Shown here piece after piece: positions 16,954-25,819 of a stretch of DNA of 64,000 nucleotides; the first letter of the stretch is position 1; every line of letters starts with the position of its first letter. A program made the position numbers and the translations under genes. Below the pieces are notes generated by a model. That model had not been told where the DNA came from. It saw only the letters and a list, made by a program, of their open reading frames with translations, and did no database searches. The stretch lies in assembly GCF_000424065.1 (NCBI RefSeq), contig NZ_AUJE01000021.1, forward strand, positions 1 through 64,000, written 5' to 3'. This DNA comes from Selenomonas ruminantium subsp. ruminantium ATCC 12561 (GTDB lineage Bacteria > Bacillota > Negativicutes > Selenomonadales > Selenomonadaceae).

Positions 16954-18624
16954 CTATTGCGCAACAATATAGGGCGTACTTTCCAAATATATCTCAAAGG
17001 TACGGGGCCAGGGGAAGCTTAGTTCAATGGTCAGGTCACTGACCCATAATGTGAAATCGCCTTGTGGGGTATGGAAGTGGGCGGGATTTTTTACGGCTCT
17101 GGTCTGTTTGTAGGCGGCGAGGTGTTTTTGCATGCTTTTCTGCAGCATATGGTTGGCCCAGCGCCAGTTGTGTTCGAGGTCTAAGTCGGCGGTGTTTTGA
17201 TAGCCGGCTTTTTTTAGTGTGTGATTGATGGTGTCGATATCTTCTTTTAGATAGAAATAATCTTCCAAGATGCGGTTGTGCAGGAATTTGATATTGCTGG
17301 CGGCAATGCTCATGGCTTCTTCGCGGCTTTGGGCTGTTTGCTGTGCGCTGGTGTAAAGGCTGGCAGAGGCTATGGCGGTGCCGATGGCATTGCTGGCGGT
17401 ATTCCAGCCGGCGTAGGCGGTGAGGGTGTTTAGAGTATAATCGCTATCCAGCAGGAGGGGGAGCAAAGTTTCCTGCGCGGTGAAGTGTTTGGACAGGTCA
17501 ACGAGAGCGATATTTTGGCCCTCAGCAGTTAAATTTTTTAATTCCTGTACATTGGCACGGCGGCTGCTGACAGTGTCTTTTTCGTAGTCATTAGCGGAAA
17601 GATATAGGATATAGTCGGCGTTTTCCCTATTGTCCGTCTCTTTCCCGCCAATCAGGGCGATTTTTTCGCGGGCGGTTTCCTGATTATCAATGGCCATATA
17701 GGGCATAACGGTTTCAGGAGTCTTGTTATGGTTATAGGCAAGATAAATTTGCGGGCAAAAGCCTGTTTGTTCATTTTGGAAGGCGGCCAGCATGGTCAGG
17801 GCGATTTCGTCAGCACCGTGGGTCAGGATTACTTTTTCCGTGGGAAGGTTTTCGCTGGTGATATAGTCTTTCAGGTGGGCTTTTTCGATATTGGGAATGC
17901 TGTATTCCTCGCCATCGTCCTGCCCGAGTACCAGTTTAGACAAGACACCTTCTTTTACGAGAGCGATGAGTTTTTTGTTGAGTTCTTCGTTTTCCTGAAA
18001 ATGCGCCAGATATTTTTCCTTGCTTTCCGGGGAAATGGCGCTTTCTAAGCGGGACAGTTCCTGTTCATCGATAGAAAGGCCTGCTGCCTGACGGCCTTTC
18101 AAGCGGGAGTAGGCGAGTAAATCCTTGCGCTCCTGATAGCCGTCGATGGTATCCTGTGGTGTCTGCCGGGGCAGAATGGAAAAGGCCAGCAGGGGAACCG
18201 CGGGATTATCGGCATGGAGCTGGCGCAAGAAGTTCACCAAATCGTCCTGTTGGGCAGGTGTGGCTTCTTTTTCGCGGGCGGCGAGCAGTCCACCGTAGAG
18301 CAGTTGGTCGATGGAGATAAGAGCAGCTTGGTTATGGGGCGTATTTTCCTGCAGCCATTTGCGCATGCCGGCAGTATCGCCGGGGGCGGAGTAGTAGTCC
18401 TGCAATTCACTGGGGGGCGTCGTTACGTTAAAGCCCGCAATCGCGCCGCTGTCGATGACGAACTGCTTGCAGGGAGGACGCCCGTCCAAGGGGACAAGCA
18501 GGATATTTTTATTCAGCTGGCGGCTGGGCACAGGCGTGCCTGCAGCGGTGTTTTGGGAAAGCCCTGCATGCCAAAGTGCGCAAAAAAAACACAGCAGCAA
18601 GGGTAGAAACATGATTTTTTTCAC
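16954..18624 (-). CDS. DUF4127-family exported protein, 556 aa
   Basis: GTG at 18622-18624 is the likely start, as AAGGAG lies 9 bases upstream and would be inside the gene with an earlier start. A signal peptide (IMFLPLLLCFFCALWHAGLS) precedes the mature domain, which opens NKNILLVPLDGRPPCKQF, the family signature. Other conserved-looking parts are SIDQLLYGGLLAARE, VLGQDDGEEYSIPN and HGADEIALTMLA. The family's function is not known; the acidic, His-containing motifs suggest an extracytoplasmic hydrolase-like fold. It is a single gene, convergent with the symporter region. Confidence 0.85.
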   Translation of the reverse strand: MKKIMFLPLLLCFFCALWHAGLSQNTAAGTPVPSRQLNKNILLVPLDGRPPCKQFVIDSGAIAGFNVTTPPSELQDYYSAPGDTAGMRKWLQENTPHNQAALISIDQLLYGGLLAAREKEATPAQQDDLVNFLRQLHADNPAVPLLAFSILPRQTPQDTIDGYQERKDLLAYSRLKGRQAAGLSIDEQELSRLESAISPESKEKYLAHFQENEELNKKLIALVKEGVLSKLVLGQDDGEEYSIPNIEKAHLKDYITSENLPTEKVILTHGADEIALTMLAAFQNEQTGFCPQIYLAYNHNKTPETVMPYMAIDNQETAREKIALIGGKETDNRENADYILYLSANDYEKDTVSSRRANVQELKNLTAEGQNIALVDLSKHFTAQETLLPLLLDSDYTLNTLTAYAGWNTASNAIGTAIASASLYTSAQQTAQSREEAMSIAASNIKFLHNRILEDYFYLKEDIDTINHTLKKAGYQNTADLDLEHNWRWANHMLQKSMQKHLAAYKQTRAVKNPAHFHTPQGDFTLWVSDLTIELSFPWPRTFEIYLESTPYIVAQ

Positions 18625-18776
18625 GGTAAACTCCTTGGTCAAAATGATGATTCAAGTATAGCACAATAATCCGCTTTACAGATGTGCTTTTTCGCTGTAT
18701 TTTAGCGGATATATAGTTCACTATTTTACGAAAATATGCTAAAATAATAGTGTTTCTGTATTAGGGAGTGAGAAAT

Positions 18777-19361
18777 TTGCGCATAATTACCGGTTCGGCG
18801 CGGGGGTGCCGCCTGAAAACGCCCAAAGGGGCAGAGGTTACGCGGCCAACGGCGGACAGGGTGAAAGAGTCGCTGTTTAATATCTTAGGCCAAATGGTTG
18901 TTGGACGTAAGGTTTTGGATATCTTTGCCGGTACAGGCAATCTAGGGCTGGAGGCGCTCTCCCGTGGGGCAGAGTCTGCCGTCTTTGTGGATAAAGCGAC
19001 GGCGAAGCTCATTACCGAAAATTTACAGCTCACCCGTCTGCAGGAAAAGGGCACAGTTCGCAGTGGTGATGTATTTGCTGAACTTTCCCGACAGACGGCA
19101 GGCAGGGCGGAGTTTTCCTTGATTTTCTGTGACCCGCCGTATCATAAAGGATTATGGCAGCAGGCGCTGAAGCAGATTGATTCTGCTGATGGTCTGATGG
19201 CAGAAAATGGTATCTTGGTTGTGGAGCATGGCGCTGAGGAAAATGAAATCCCAGAACTTTCGCGCTTGCAGCTGGTTCATAACCGCCGATACGGCCATAC
19301 GACGCAGCTTAGTTTTTTCCAGTGGCGTGCCTACGTGGAAACAGAGGAGGAAGAAGCATGA
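18777..19361 (+). CDS. rsmD: 16S rRNA (guanine966-N2)-methyltransferase
   Basis: An SAM-dependent methyltransferase acting on 16S rRNA in the small subunit. The N-terminus ITGSARGCRLKTPKG with TRPTADRVKESLFNIL is the family signature; the SAM loop is DIFAGTGNLGLEALSRGA and the catalytic motif DPPY is at CDPPYHKG. TTG 18777 is preferred over GTG 18768 because GGGAG would otherwise abut the start. It is 194 aa, slightly longer than usual at the C-terminus. coaD overlaps its stop. Confidence 0.92.
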   Translation: MRIITGSARGCRLKTPKGAEVTRPTADRVKESLFNILGQMVVGRKVLDIFAGTGNLGLEALSRGAESAVFVDKATAKLITENLQLTRLQEKGTVRSGDVFAELSRQTAGRAEFSLIFCDPPYHKGLWQQALKQIDSADGLMAENGILVVEHGAEENEIPELSRLQLVHNRRYGHTTQLSFFQWRAYVETEEEEA

Positions 19362-19843
19362 GGCGGGCGGTGTGTTCGGGCAGTTTTGACCCGGTGACGC
19401 TGGGGCATGTAGATGTCTTTGAGCGGGCAAGCCGTATGTTTGATGAACTCATCATCTGCGTGTTCCGCAATATTGAAAAGCAGGGATTTTTTTCTGTCGA
19501 TGAGCGGGTAAGGCTTATTGAGGAAGCTGTGGCTCATTTAAAGAATGTCCGTGTTATGGCGTTTTCCAGTCTGATTACCGATTTTATGGCGCAGCAGGAT
19601 GCCAAGATTATCGTGCGGGGTGTGCGTTCGGTAAAGGATTTGGAGTATGAAGAAAATGAAGCGTATATGATTAAGCACTTGAATCCTGAAATTGATACCG
19701 TGTTTTTATTGACCCGGCCGGATTTGTCTTATGTAAGTTCATCTGGAGTGCGGGAGGTATTCCGTTTTGGGGGCAGTGTAAGTGGATTGGTACCTGCCTG
19801 TGTAGAACAGGCGATGAAAAATAAAAAAGAGCAGTGCAGATAG
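19358..19843 (+). CDS. coaD: Phosphopantetheine adenylyltransferase
   Basis: It catalyses the fourth step of coenzyme A synthesis, joining AMP to 4'-phosphopantetheine. The nucleotidyltransferase motif is SGSFDPVTLGHVD (T-x-G-H type) and the C-terminal ISSS-type motif is YVSSSGVREV. The 161-aa length is standard. ATG 19358 overlaps the rsmD stop by 4 bases, and GGAGGAAGAAG lies just upstream; the two genes are paired in most Firmicutes. Confidence 0.96.
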   Translation: MRRAVCSGSFDPVTLGHVDVFERASRMFDELIICVFRNIEKQGFFSVDERVRLIEEAVAHLKNVRVMAFSSLITDFMAQQDAKIIVRGVRSVKDLEYEENEAYMIKHLNPEIDTVFLLTRPDLSYVSSSGVREVFRFGGSVSGLVPACVEQAMKNKKEQCR

Positions 19844-19861
19844 GGAAAGGATGTAGCAAAT

Positions 19862-20461
19862 ATGTCGTCGGTACGCGAAACCTTAGATAAAATTGAAAAC
19901 ATGGTCGTGGGAGCATCCCGTGTGCCATTTACGGAAAAGACGCTTATTAATGATAATGAATTGGTCCATTATGTAGAGGAACTGCGCAATGATTTGCCCA
20001 AAGAACTGAATCGGGCCGATGAAATCATGCGCAATCAGGCAAAGATTATCAAGCAGGCCGAGGAAGAGGCTGAGGAAATCAAGCGCAAGGCGCGTGAATA
20101 TGCTGAGAGCATTACGAATGAGAATGAATTGGTCAAGCAGGCCAAAGAAAAGGCCAAAGCTATTGTTCAGCAGGCGCAGGAACAGGAAAAGGAAATCATG
20201 GAGCGCACGCAGACCAATGCTATTCAGCTGCAGACGAATGCTGATGCCTATGCCAATCAGGTCTTTGACCAGTTGATTGGTCATGTGAATGGCACTTTTC
20301 AGGGGGTTCGTCAGGCTGAAGCTGGTCTACAGCAGGCCTTGAATGTTCTGCAGCAGGCGAAGATGCAGATGAACCAGCAGGCCGCCCGTCAGCAGGAACA
20401 ACAGCAGCCGCAACAGCAGGCGCAACCGCGCCAACAGCTCGCTCCTGCGCAGAGAAAATAA
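19862..20461 (+). CDS. Coiled-coil protein downstream of coaD, 199 aa
   Basis: The protein is almost all helix: residues about 45-150 are rich in Glu, Lys and Ala in heptad patterns (KQAEEEAEEIKRKAREYAES), similar to the stalk subunit b of ATP synthase or to DivIVA-like proteins. The C-terminal 35 residues are Gln/Pro-rich. There is no signal peptide or membrane helix. Genes of this kind commonly follow coaD in Firmicutes; a role in cell division or envelope scaffolding is possible but unproven. Confidence 0.7.
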   Translation: MSSVRETLDKIENMVVGASRVPFTEKTLINDNELVHYVEELRNDLPKELNRADEIMRNQAKIIKQAEEEAEEIKRKAREYAESITNENELVKQAKEKAKAIVQQAQEQEKEIMERTQTNAIQLQTNADAYANQVFDQLIGHVNGTFQGVRQAEAGLQQALNVLQQAKMQMNQQAARQQEQQQPQQQAQPRQQLAPAQRK

Positions 20462-20474
20462 AAATAAGAATAGC

Positions 20475-20518
20475 AAACAAGCTGCTACAGCAAAATGGTT
20501 GTAGCAGCTTGTTTTATT
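20475..20518 (+). terminator. Intrinsic terminator
   Basis: Stem AAACAAGCTGCTAC (20475-20488) pairs with GTAGCAGCTTGTTT (20501-20514), followed by a TTATTT tail. It ends the rsmD-coaD operon. Confidence 0.9.
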
Positions 20519-20606
20519 TGGCAGGAATTCTTTTTCAGGGAGCGAATAATCCCAATAGAAGAACTGCTTATTTTGAAGAAATGTGTGAGTAAAGGAGGTT
20601 TATCAG

Positions 20607-22154
20607 GTGGACGCAAGACAATCTGAAGCGGCAGCGGTCAAGGCGGCAGAAGAAGCCTTTGACCGCAAGCGGCGCACCATTGGGCTTTTCGGTGCACCGA
20701 TACTGGCATTATTGGTCTTTATGACGCCTATTGACGGAGTGACCTTGGAAGCCCACAAACTTTTGGCGATTATGGTACTGGTAGCACTTTGGTGGATTAC
20801 CGAACCCGTACCGATTCCGGTTACTTCGCTTATCGGACCAACGCTGGCGGTTATTACGGGCGTAGTACCTGTGGGCACAGCGTTTGCAGCCTTTGCCAAT
20901 CCCATGATTTTCCTGTTCATGGGGGGGTTTATTCTGGCCAAGGCCATGATGACGCATGGGCTGGATAAGCGTTTTGCTTATTGGCTGCTCTCACGTGAGT
21001 GGGTCGGTTCTAATCCCAGGCGGATTTTTCTAGCGGTTGGCCTTGCGGCAGCTCTTTGCTCCGGCTGGGTCAGCAATACGGCTACTGCGGCGATGATGTT
21101 TCCCATCTGTCTGGGCCTGTTGACTTCCATTAAAGAAATGTTTGCAGCCAATGGGCGGGAGATTCATCTGCATGAATATAAATATGCAACCGGACTGATG
21201 CTGATGACAGCTTATTCCTGCTCCATCGGTGGTGTTCTTACGCCTATCGGCACGCCGCCGAACCTCATCATGCTGGGCTTTTTGGATACCATGTGTGATA
21301 TTCATGTGTCCTTCTTCCAATGGATGACCTGGGGCTTTATTGCGATGGTAATTTATTTCGCTATCGCCTATGTGGTGCTATCCCACATGTTTCCAGCCGA
21401 TGTAGACCATATTGAGGGCGCAGATGTGTTCATCAGGACAAAACTGGCAGAGCTTGGTGGCTGGACCCGTGCCCAGAAAAATACGCTGATTGCGTTTATC
21501 GTTGCCGTTACGCTTTGGGTATTGCCGGGATTTTTGTCCATTGCCTTTGGCAGTACAGACCCGCTGCTCAAGATGTATAACCGCCTGTTCCCGGAAGCTA
21601 TTGCGGCTATGGCTGGTGCTTTGCTGCTCTTTATCATGCCGGTGAATTTCAAGGAACGCCAGTTCACGCTGAAATGGTCAGAGGCCATGCAGGGGATTGA
21701 GTGGGGGACGCTGATTCTCTTTGGCGGCGGCCTGGCTATGGGCGGCATGATGTATAAGACCGGTCTTTCACAGTGGGTGGGCGATTTAATCGTCAGCTCT
21801 ATGGGCGGTGCACCCTCGGAAATTGCGATGGTGGCGATTTTCTCGGTTATGGCGCTTTTGCTCTCCGAACTCACGAGCCATACGGCGGCTACGAATATGA
21901 TAGGGCCTTTGGCGATTACGGCAGCGGTTTCAGCAGGCATCAGTCCTGTTCCGGTATCGGTGGGGATTGCGCTTTCGGCATCACTTGGCTTTATGCTGCC
22001 GGTTTCTACGCCGCCGAACGCGATTGTCTATGCATCGGGTTACATTCCTATTACCAAGATGATTAAGACCGGTGTATATATTGACTTTATCGGCATTGCC
22101 TGTGTGACGATTCCCTTAGCAATTTATTTTGTCAGCTGGATTACAGGTATGTGA
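20607..22154 (+). CDS. DASS-family sodium/anion symporter (SLC13 type)
   Basis: A 515-aa transporter with 11-13 membrane segments for di- or tricarboxylates, or sulfate. Both substrate-binding motifs are visible: SNTATAAMM at about residue 163 (S-N-T) and the C-terminal SHTAATNMIGPL (helix hairpin with a second N), plus the Na-site GGVLTPIGTPPNLI. The GTG start follows AAAGGAGG. The 14 bases to the next gene show they form one operon, so the transported acid may be linked to that protein. Confidence 0.9.
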   Translation: MDARQSEAAAVKAAEEAFDRKRRTIGLFGAPILALLVFMTPIDGVTLEAHKLLAIMVLVALWWITEPVPIPVTSLIGPTLAVITGVVPVGTAFAAFANPMIFLFMGGFILAKAMMTHGLDKRFAYWLLSREWVGSNPRRIFLAVGLAAALCSGWVSNTATAAMMFPICLGLLTSIKEMFAANGREIHLHEYKYATGLMLMTAYSCSIGGVLTPIGTPPNLIMLGFLDTMCDIHVSFFQWMTWGFIAMVIYFAIAYVVLSHMFPADVDHIEGADVFIRTKLAELGGWTRAQKNTLIAFIVAVTLWVLPGFLSIAFGSTDPLLKMYNRLFPEAIAAMAGALLLFIMPVNFKERQFTLKWSEAMQGIEWGTLILFGGGLAMGGMMYKTGLSQWVGDLIVSSMGGAPSEIAMVAIFSVMALLLSELTSHTAATNMIGPLAITAAVSAGISPVPVSVGIALSASLGFMLPVSTPPNAIVYASGYIPITKMIKTGVYIDFIGIACVTIPLAIYFVSWITGM

Positions 22155-22167
22155 GGAGGATATGAGC

Positions 22168-23505
22168 ATGCAGAATCAAACGCTTACCGAGAGTCTGGCG
22201 GCTTTCGACCCGGAAATATATGGACTGTTGCAGGAAGAAATACAGAAACAGCGTTTTACCCTGTCGCTTTTGCCCACATCGAATGCGGTGTCGCCCTTTA
22301 GTGCGTATTTGAAGGCCAGTATTTTTGGCAATGGACATTTAGACCATCATGCTGTGCAGAGTCATTTGATCTTGGAAGATATTGCGGCCCGGCGGGCAGA
22401 GAAACTCTTCGGTGCTGACCATGCTATTGTGCGGATTTCCGATATTGCCGCTGCTTCCCGGGTGGTATTTCAGGCTTTGGCCACTACGGGCGATACCATT
22501 CTTTCCTTTAACCGCCGCAAGGCGGAACATTGTATAGGCGAACATTTGCGGCATGATTTTGTTTCGTTCAGCATTGAGCCGGAAACGGAACAGATTGATT
22601 TGGACAGGGTAGCACAACTGGCCAGCGCACGTAAGCCACGGCTGATCATTTATTCCCCGGTAAATTATCCCCGCCATATTGATTATGCCCGGCTCAAGGA
22701 GATCGCTGCAGGGGTTGGGGCTTACCTTTGGGTGGATATTGGCCAGAATGCGGGGGCTGTGGCGGCAGGCTGTGCTCCGTCACCGATACCTTATGCTGAT
22801 GTGGTGACCATGCCCACCGATGATTCGCTCCATGGCCCGCAAAGTGCAGTTATCTTTACGACTATGGATTTAGCGGAAAACATGGACCAGGCTGTGCTGG
22901 ATACAGGGCACTCTATGGTCAAGAAAAATGTGCTGGCTGCATTGGCAACCTCATTTTTGGAGGCAGGCAGTCCAGCGTTTAAGACCTATTGTGAACAGGT
23001 ACTTAGAAATGCCAGAGCGTTGGAAAAAGGCTTGCATGATGCCGGGATAAAGACACTTTGCGGGAATACAGAGAGCCATTTGGTGCTGGCAGAGCTGCCC
23101 AATGACATGATTCCGGAGAAAATGGCGAAAAAATTGCGCGATGCCGGGATTATGGCTAAGGGGGATACCATGCTGACATCAGACGACAGCAAGACGTTTT
23201 CGATTCTGCGTTTGTCAACTTTAGACCCTACGACCAGAGCATTAAAGGAAGCCGCCTTACAGACAATCGGGCATTTATTGGGAGATTTTATTCAGTCCGG
23301 CGGTGATGAGTCCGCGCAGAAGAAGGTTAAAACGCAAATCCACGCCATTCTCATGGATAAGCCGCTGTTCTCCGATGAGTGGCTTTCCAAGAATATCAAT
23401 CTTACACCAGGGTATGGGCAGAAAGATTTGAATATTGCCCGCGAGGTAGAGGCAGAGAAGAAAGAGGCACAGGCCGAGCGCATGTGGAGTTTTTGGGATA
23501 ATTAA
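22168..23505 (+). CDS. Serine hydroxymethyltransferase-like protein lacking the PLP lysine
   Basis: The fold matches SHMT along its length: EKLFGADHAIVR, TTGDTIL, RKPRLIIYSPVNYPR in the position of the SHMT segment, GAYLWVDIGQNAGAVAAG and PSPIPYADVVTM. In true SHMT the next segment is T-H-K-T-L-x-G-P-R with the lysine that binds PLP; here it is PTDDSLHGPQ, so His and Lys are both Asp. VDxAH has become VDIGQ. It is therefore unlikely to form the usual Schiff base. ATG 22168 is chosen because GAGGAGG is 8 bases upstream. It is cotranscribed with the DASS symporter. Confidence 0.8.
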   Translation: MQNQTLTESLAAFDPEIYGLLQEEIQKQRFTLSLLPTSNAVSPFSAYLKASIFGNGHLDHHAVQSHLILEDIAARRAEKLFGADHAIVRISDIAAASRVVFQALATTGDTILSFNRRKAEHCIGEHLRHDFVSFSIEPETEQIDLDRVAQLASARKPRLIIYSPVNYPRHIDYARLKEIAAGVGAYLWVDIGQNAGAVAAGCAPSPIPYADVVTMPTDDSLHGPQSAVIFTTMDLAENMDQAVLDTGHSMVKKNVLAALATSFLEAGSPAFKTYCEQVLRNARALEKGLHDAGIKTLCGNTESHLVLAELPNDMIPEKMAKKLRDAGIMAKGDTMLTSDDSKTFSILRLSTLDPTTRALKEAALQTIGHLLGDFIQSGGDESAQKKVKTQIHAILMDKPLFSDEWLSKNINLTPGYGQKDLNIAREVEAEKKEAQAERMWSFWDN

Positions 23506-23520
23506 CGTCGGTGTATTTTG

Positions 23521-23545
23521 GCCCTCCTTCCTGGGGAGGGCTTTT
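23521..23545 (+). terminator. Intrinsic terminator
   Basis: A short hairpin GCCCTCC with GGAGGGC is followed by TTTTAG, after the SHMT-like gene. Confidence 0.85.
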
Positions 23546-23623
23546 AGTATGTTTGTCGAAGATAATATTTGACTTGTAGTATACTCCAACGATTATAATA
23601 GATATAGGAATTGAGGTGACAGC

Positions 23624-24382
23624 ATGAAGAAAACAGATATAGCAAAACTTTTACAGGCGTATAAAAATGGTGCTCTGACCGAGGAAGAAGCGGTGGACAA
23701 AATTGCTGAAACACCTTTTGAGGAGATGAAGTTTGCGGCCATTGACCATCATCGGGAACTGCGGCAGGGCATGCCAGAGGTGATTTTTGCTGCGGGCAAG
23801 ACCCCGGAACAGGTACGGGATATTTTTTATTCTCTGTATACGCATAGCCAGGGCAATATTTTGGCCACCAGAGCAGGGCGGGAGCACTATGAAAAAGTGC
23901 TGGAAAAAGTGCCGGAAGCAGAATATGATGAAATGGCCCGGGCAGTTTACCTTGACCGGGATACGGCTAAGGTGCGGGACGAGCAGCATCAAATCCTGAT
24001 TTTGACGGCGGGAACCAGCGATATTCCTGTGGCCGAGGAAGCAAGGCTGACGGCTTACCTCTTTGGCAATAGCGTCAAGACGCATTATGACTGCGGCGTG
24101 GCGGGGATACATCGTCTCTTTGCCCATTTGCCAGATATTGAGCAGGCAAATGTCATTATCGTCATTGCGGGGATGGAAGGTGCACTGGCCAGTGTGGTGG
24201 GCGGCCTTACGGATAAACCGGTCATCGCTGTGCCGACCAGTGTGGGCTATGGTGCTTCGTTTCATGGCGTAGCGGCCCTGCTTTCCATGCTGAATAGCTG
24301 TGCTGCGGGCGTATCCGTAGTGAATATTGACAATGGTTTTGGCGCTGGTGCTTTGGCCAGCAAGATTAATAAATTGAGGTGA
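23624..24382 (+). CDS. larB: Nickel-pincer cofactor biosynthesis protein LarB
   Basis: LarB carboxylates and hydrolyses nicotinic acid adenine dinucleotide in the first step to the nickel-pincer cofactor of lactate racemase. The C-terminal half is related to PurE (AIR carboxylase): SDIPVAEEARLTAYLFG, YDCGVAGIHRLF, VIAGMEGALASVVGGL and PVIAVPTSVGYGASFHGVAA. At 252 aa it has normal length. GAGGTGA precedes the ATG. larC starts 5 bases after its stop. Confidence 0.93.
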   Translation: MKKTDIAKLLQAYKNGALTEEEAVDKIAETPFEEMKFAAIDHHRELRQGMPEVIFAAGKTPEQVRDIFYSLYTHSQGNILATRAGREHYEKVLEKVPEAEYDEMARAVYLDRDTAKVRDEQHQILILTAGTSDIPVAEEARLTAYLFGNSVKTHYDCGVAGIHRLFAHLPDIEQANVIIVIAGMEGALASVVGGLTDKPVIAVPTSVGYGASFHGVAALLSMLNSCAAGVSVVNIDNGFGAGALASKINKLR

Positions 24383-24386
24383 CGGA

Positions 24387-25604
24387 ATGCGCGCGCTATA
24401 TTTGGACTGTTTTGCCGGCATCAGCGGCAATATGTTTTTGGGAGCAATGCTGCAGGCTGGTGTGCCTGTGGCGTATCTGGAAAAGGAATTAAAAAAACTG
24501 CCTATGGCAGATGAATTTGCGCTGGACGTAAAGGAAACGCAGCGCAAGGGCATACATTCCCTTTATGTGGAGGTGAATCTGCTGGCGCATGGCGAAAAGC
24601 ATCATGAACATCATGATGGAGAACATCATCATGCACATCGCAGTATGAAAGATATCCGGGAACTGATTGAAAAATCTTCATTAAATATGGCGGTGAAACA
24701 GCAGGCACTAGCCATCTTTATGGAAATTGCCCAAGCTGAGGGCAAGGTGCACGGCAAACCGGCAGAGGAAGTATCCTTCCATGAAGTGGGGGCTGTGGAT
24801 TCCATTGTCGATATCGTGGGCGCGGCTATCTGCCTGGATTATCTGGAAATCGAGCGTGTCTTTGTTTCGCAGTTAACTGTGGGCAGTGGTTTTGTAAAAT
24901 GTGCGCATGGCCTTCTGCCTGTCCCGGCTCCGGCGGTGGCGGAACTGTTAATCGGCTGGCAGACCGAGCGCGGCACAGAGCAAAAAGAGCTGGTGACGCC
25001 TACCGGCGCGGGCATTGTGCGTGCTTTGGGCATTTATAGCGAAAGCCTGCCCAAAGGCTTTGTGACGGAGTGTATCGGTTATGGGGCTGGCAGTCATGAA
25101 CTGTCCATTCCCAATGTACTGCGGGCTTACTTGGGGGAATACAATGGTGCAGTGGATAGCAAGCTGTCCATTATCGAAGCCAATATTGACGATATGAATC
25201 CGCAGATTTATGGCTATCTCTATGAAAAACTGCTTGCGGCAGGGGCCTTGGACGTTTGGACAACGTCGATATTTATGAAGAAAAACCGCCCGGCACAGAA
25301 ACTTTCGGTGTTGACAGCGGAGGAAAAAAAATCTGCCTGCATAGGGATTATTTTTGCGGAAACCACCAGCATCGGCCTGCGGATTATGCCTGTAGGGGAA
25401 CGGTTAGAAGCAGCCCGCCATATCGCCAAGGTGGAGACCAAGTACGGTGTGGTGAATTGCAAGGTCAGCGCCTGGAATGGGAAGCTTTGCAGTGTTTCGC
25501 CAGAATACGAAGATTGCCGGAAACTGGCGGCGGAAAAACAGGTACCATTGAAGGTGGTACAGCAGGAGGCACTGCGGGTGCTCAATGAACGGCTTGGCGT
25601 TTAG
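24387..25604 (+). CDS. larC: Nickel-pincer cofactor biosynthesis protein LarC (nickel insertion)
   Basis: LarC is the CTP-dependent cyclometallase that inserts nickel into the pincer precursor. The N-terminus LDCFAGISGNMFLGAML, VSFHEVGAVDSIVDIVGAA and TPTGAGIVRAL are family signatures. A His-rich stretch at about residues 68-90 (HGEKHHEHHDGEHHH) probably stores or binds nickel. It is a single uninterrupted 405-aa frame, whereas in some lactobacilli it is split by programmed frameshifting. larE and larA are not in this window. Confidence 0.93.
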   Translation: MRALYLDCFAGISGNMFLGAMLQAGVPVAYLEKELKKLPMADEFALDVKETQRKGIHSLYVEVNLLAHGEKHHEHHDGEHHHAHRSMKDIRELIEKSSLNMAVKQQALAIFMEIAQAEGKVHGKPAEEVSFHEVGAVDSIVDIVGAAICLDYLEIERVFVSQLTVGSGFVKCAHGLLPVPAPAVAELLIGWQTERGTEQKELVTPTGAGIVRALGIYSESLPKGFVTECIGYGAGSHELSIPNVLRAYLGEYNGAVDSKLSIIEANIDDMNPQIYGYLYEKLLAAGALDVWTTSIFMKKNRPAQKLSVLTAEEKKSACIGIIFAETTSIGLRIMPVGERLEAARHIAKVETKYGVVNCKVSAWNGKLCSVSPEYEDCRKLAAEKQVPLKVVQQEALRVLNERLGV

Positions 25605-25623
25605 GTTTATTTATATTTATATG

Positions 25624-25713
25624 TTAAGACGCCCGGTGACGGCTAATACTTTTCCTCTGCTTAGACAAGCTTGTCAAGCGCGACGGAAAAGCATTAGCCG
25701 TCACCGGGCTTAG
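25624..25713 (+). repeat. Palindromic repeat copy E
   Basis: The arms are CCGGTGACGGCTAAT and ATTAGCCGTCACCGG, with inner TTTTCC/GGAAAA and a perfect apical palindrome GACAAGCTTGTC. It starts 19 bases after the larC stop. Confidence 0.9.
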
Positions 25714-25730
25714 TATCATACATTACGCCG

Positions 25731-25760
25731 TTAAGACACCGTGGGACAGATAATATTTTT
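25731..25760 (+). repeat. Truncated palindromic repeat (left arm only)
   Basis: TTAAGACACCGTGGGACAGATAAT matches the left edge and left arm of the repeat family (described by position 25731-25754) but the apical region and right arm are missing, replaced by the promoter of the next operon. Confidence 0.7.
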
Positions 25761-25769
25761 CTACAATAA

Positions 25770-25798
25770 TTCAAATTGTGTAGCAGATATGCTACAAT
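25770..25798 (+). promoter_or_regulatory. Promoter and operator of the Panacea toxin-antitoxin operon
   Basis: TTCAAA (25770-25775), 17 bases, TACAAT (25793-25798). A perfect inverted repeat TGTAGCA-GATA-TGCTACA (25779-25796) covers the spacer and overlaps the -10, the arrangement expected for autorepression. Confidence 0.65.
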
Positions 25799-25819
25799 AA
25801 ACACAGGGAGGTGCAGGCA

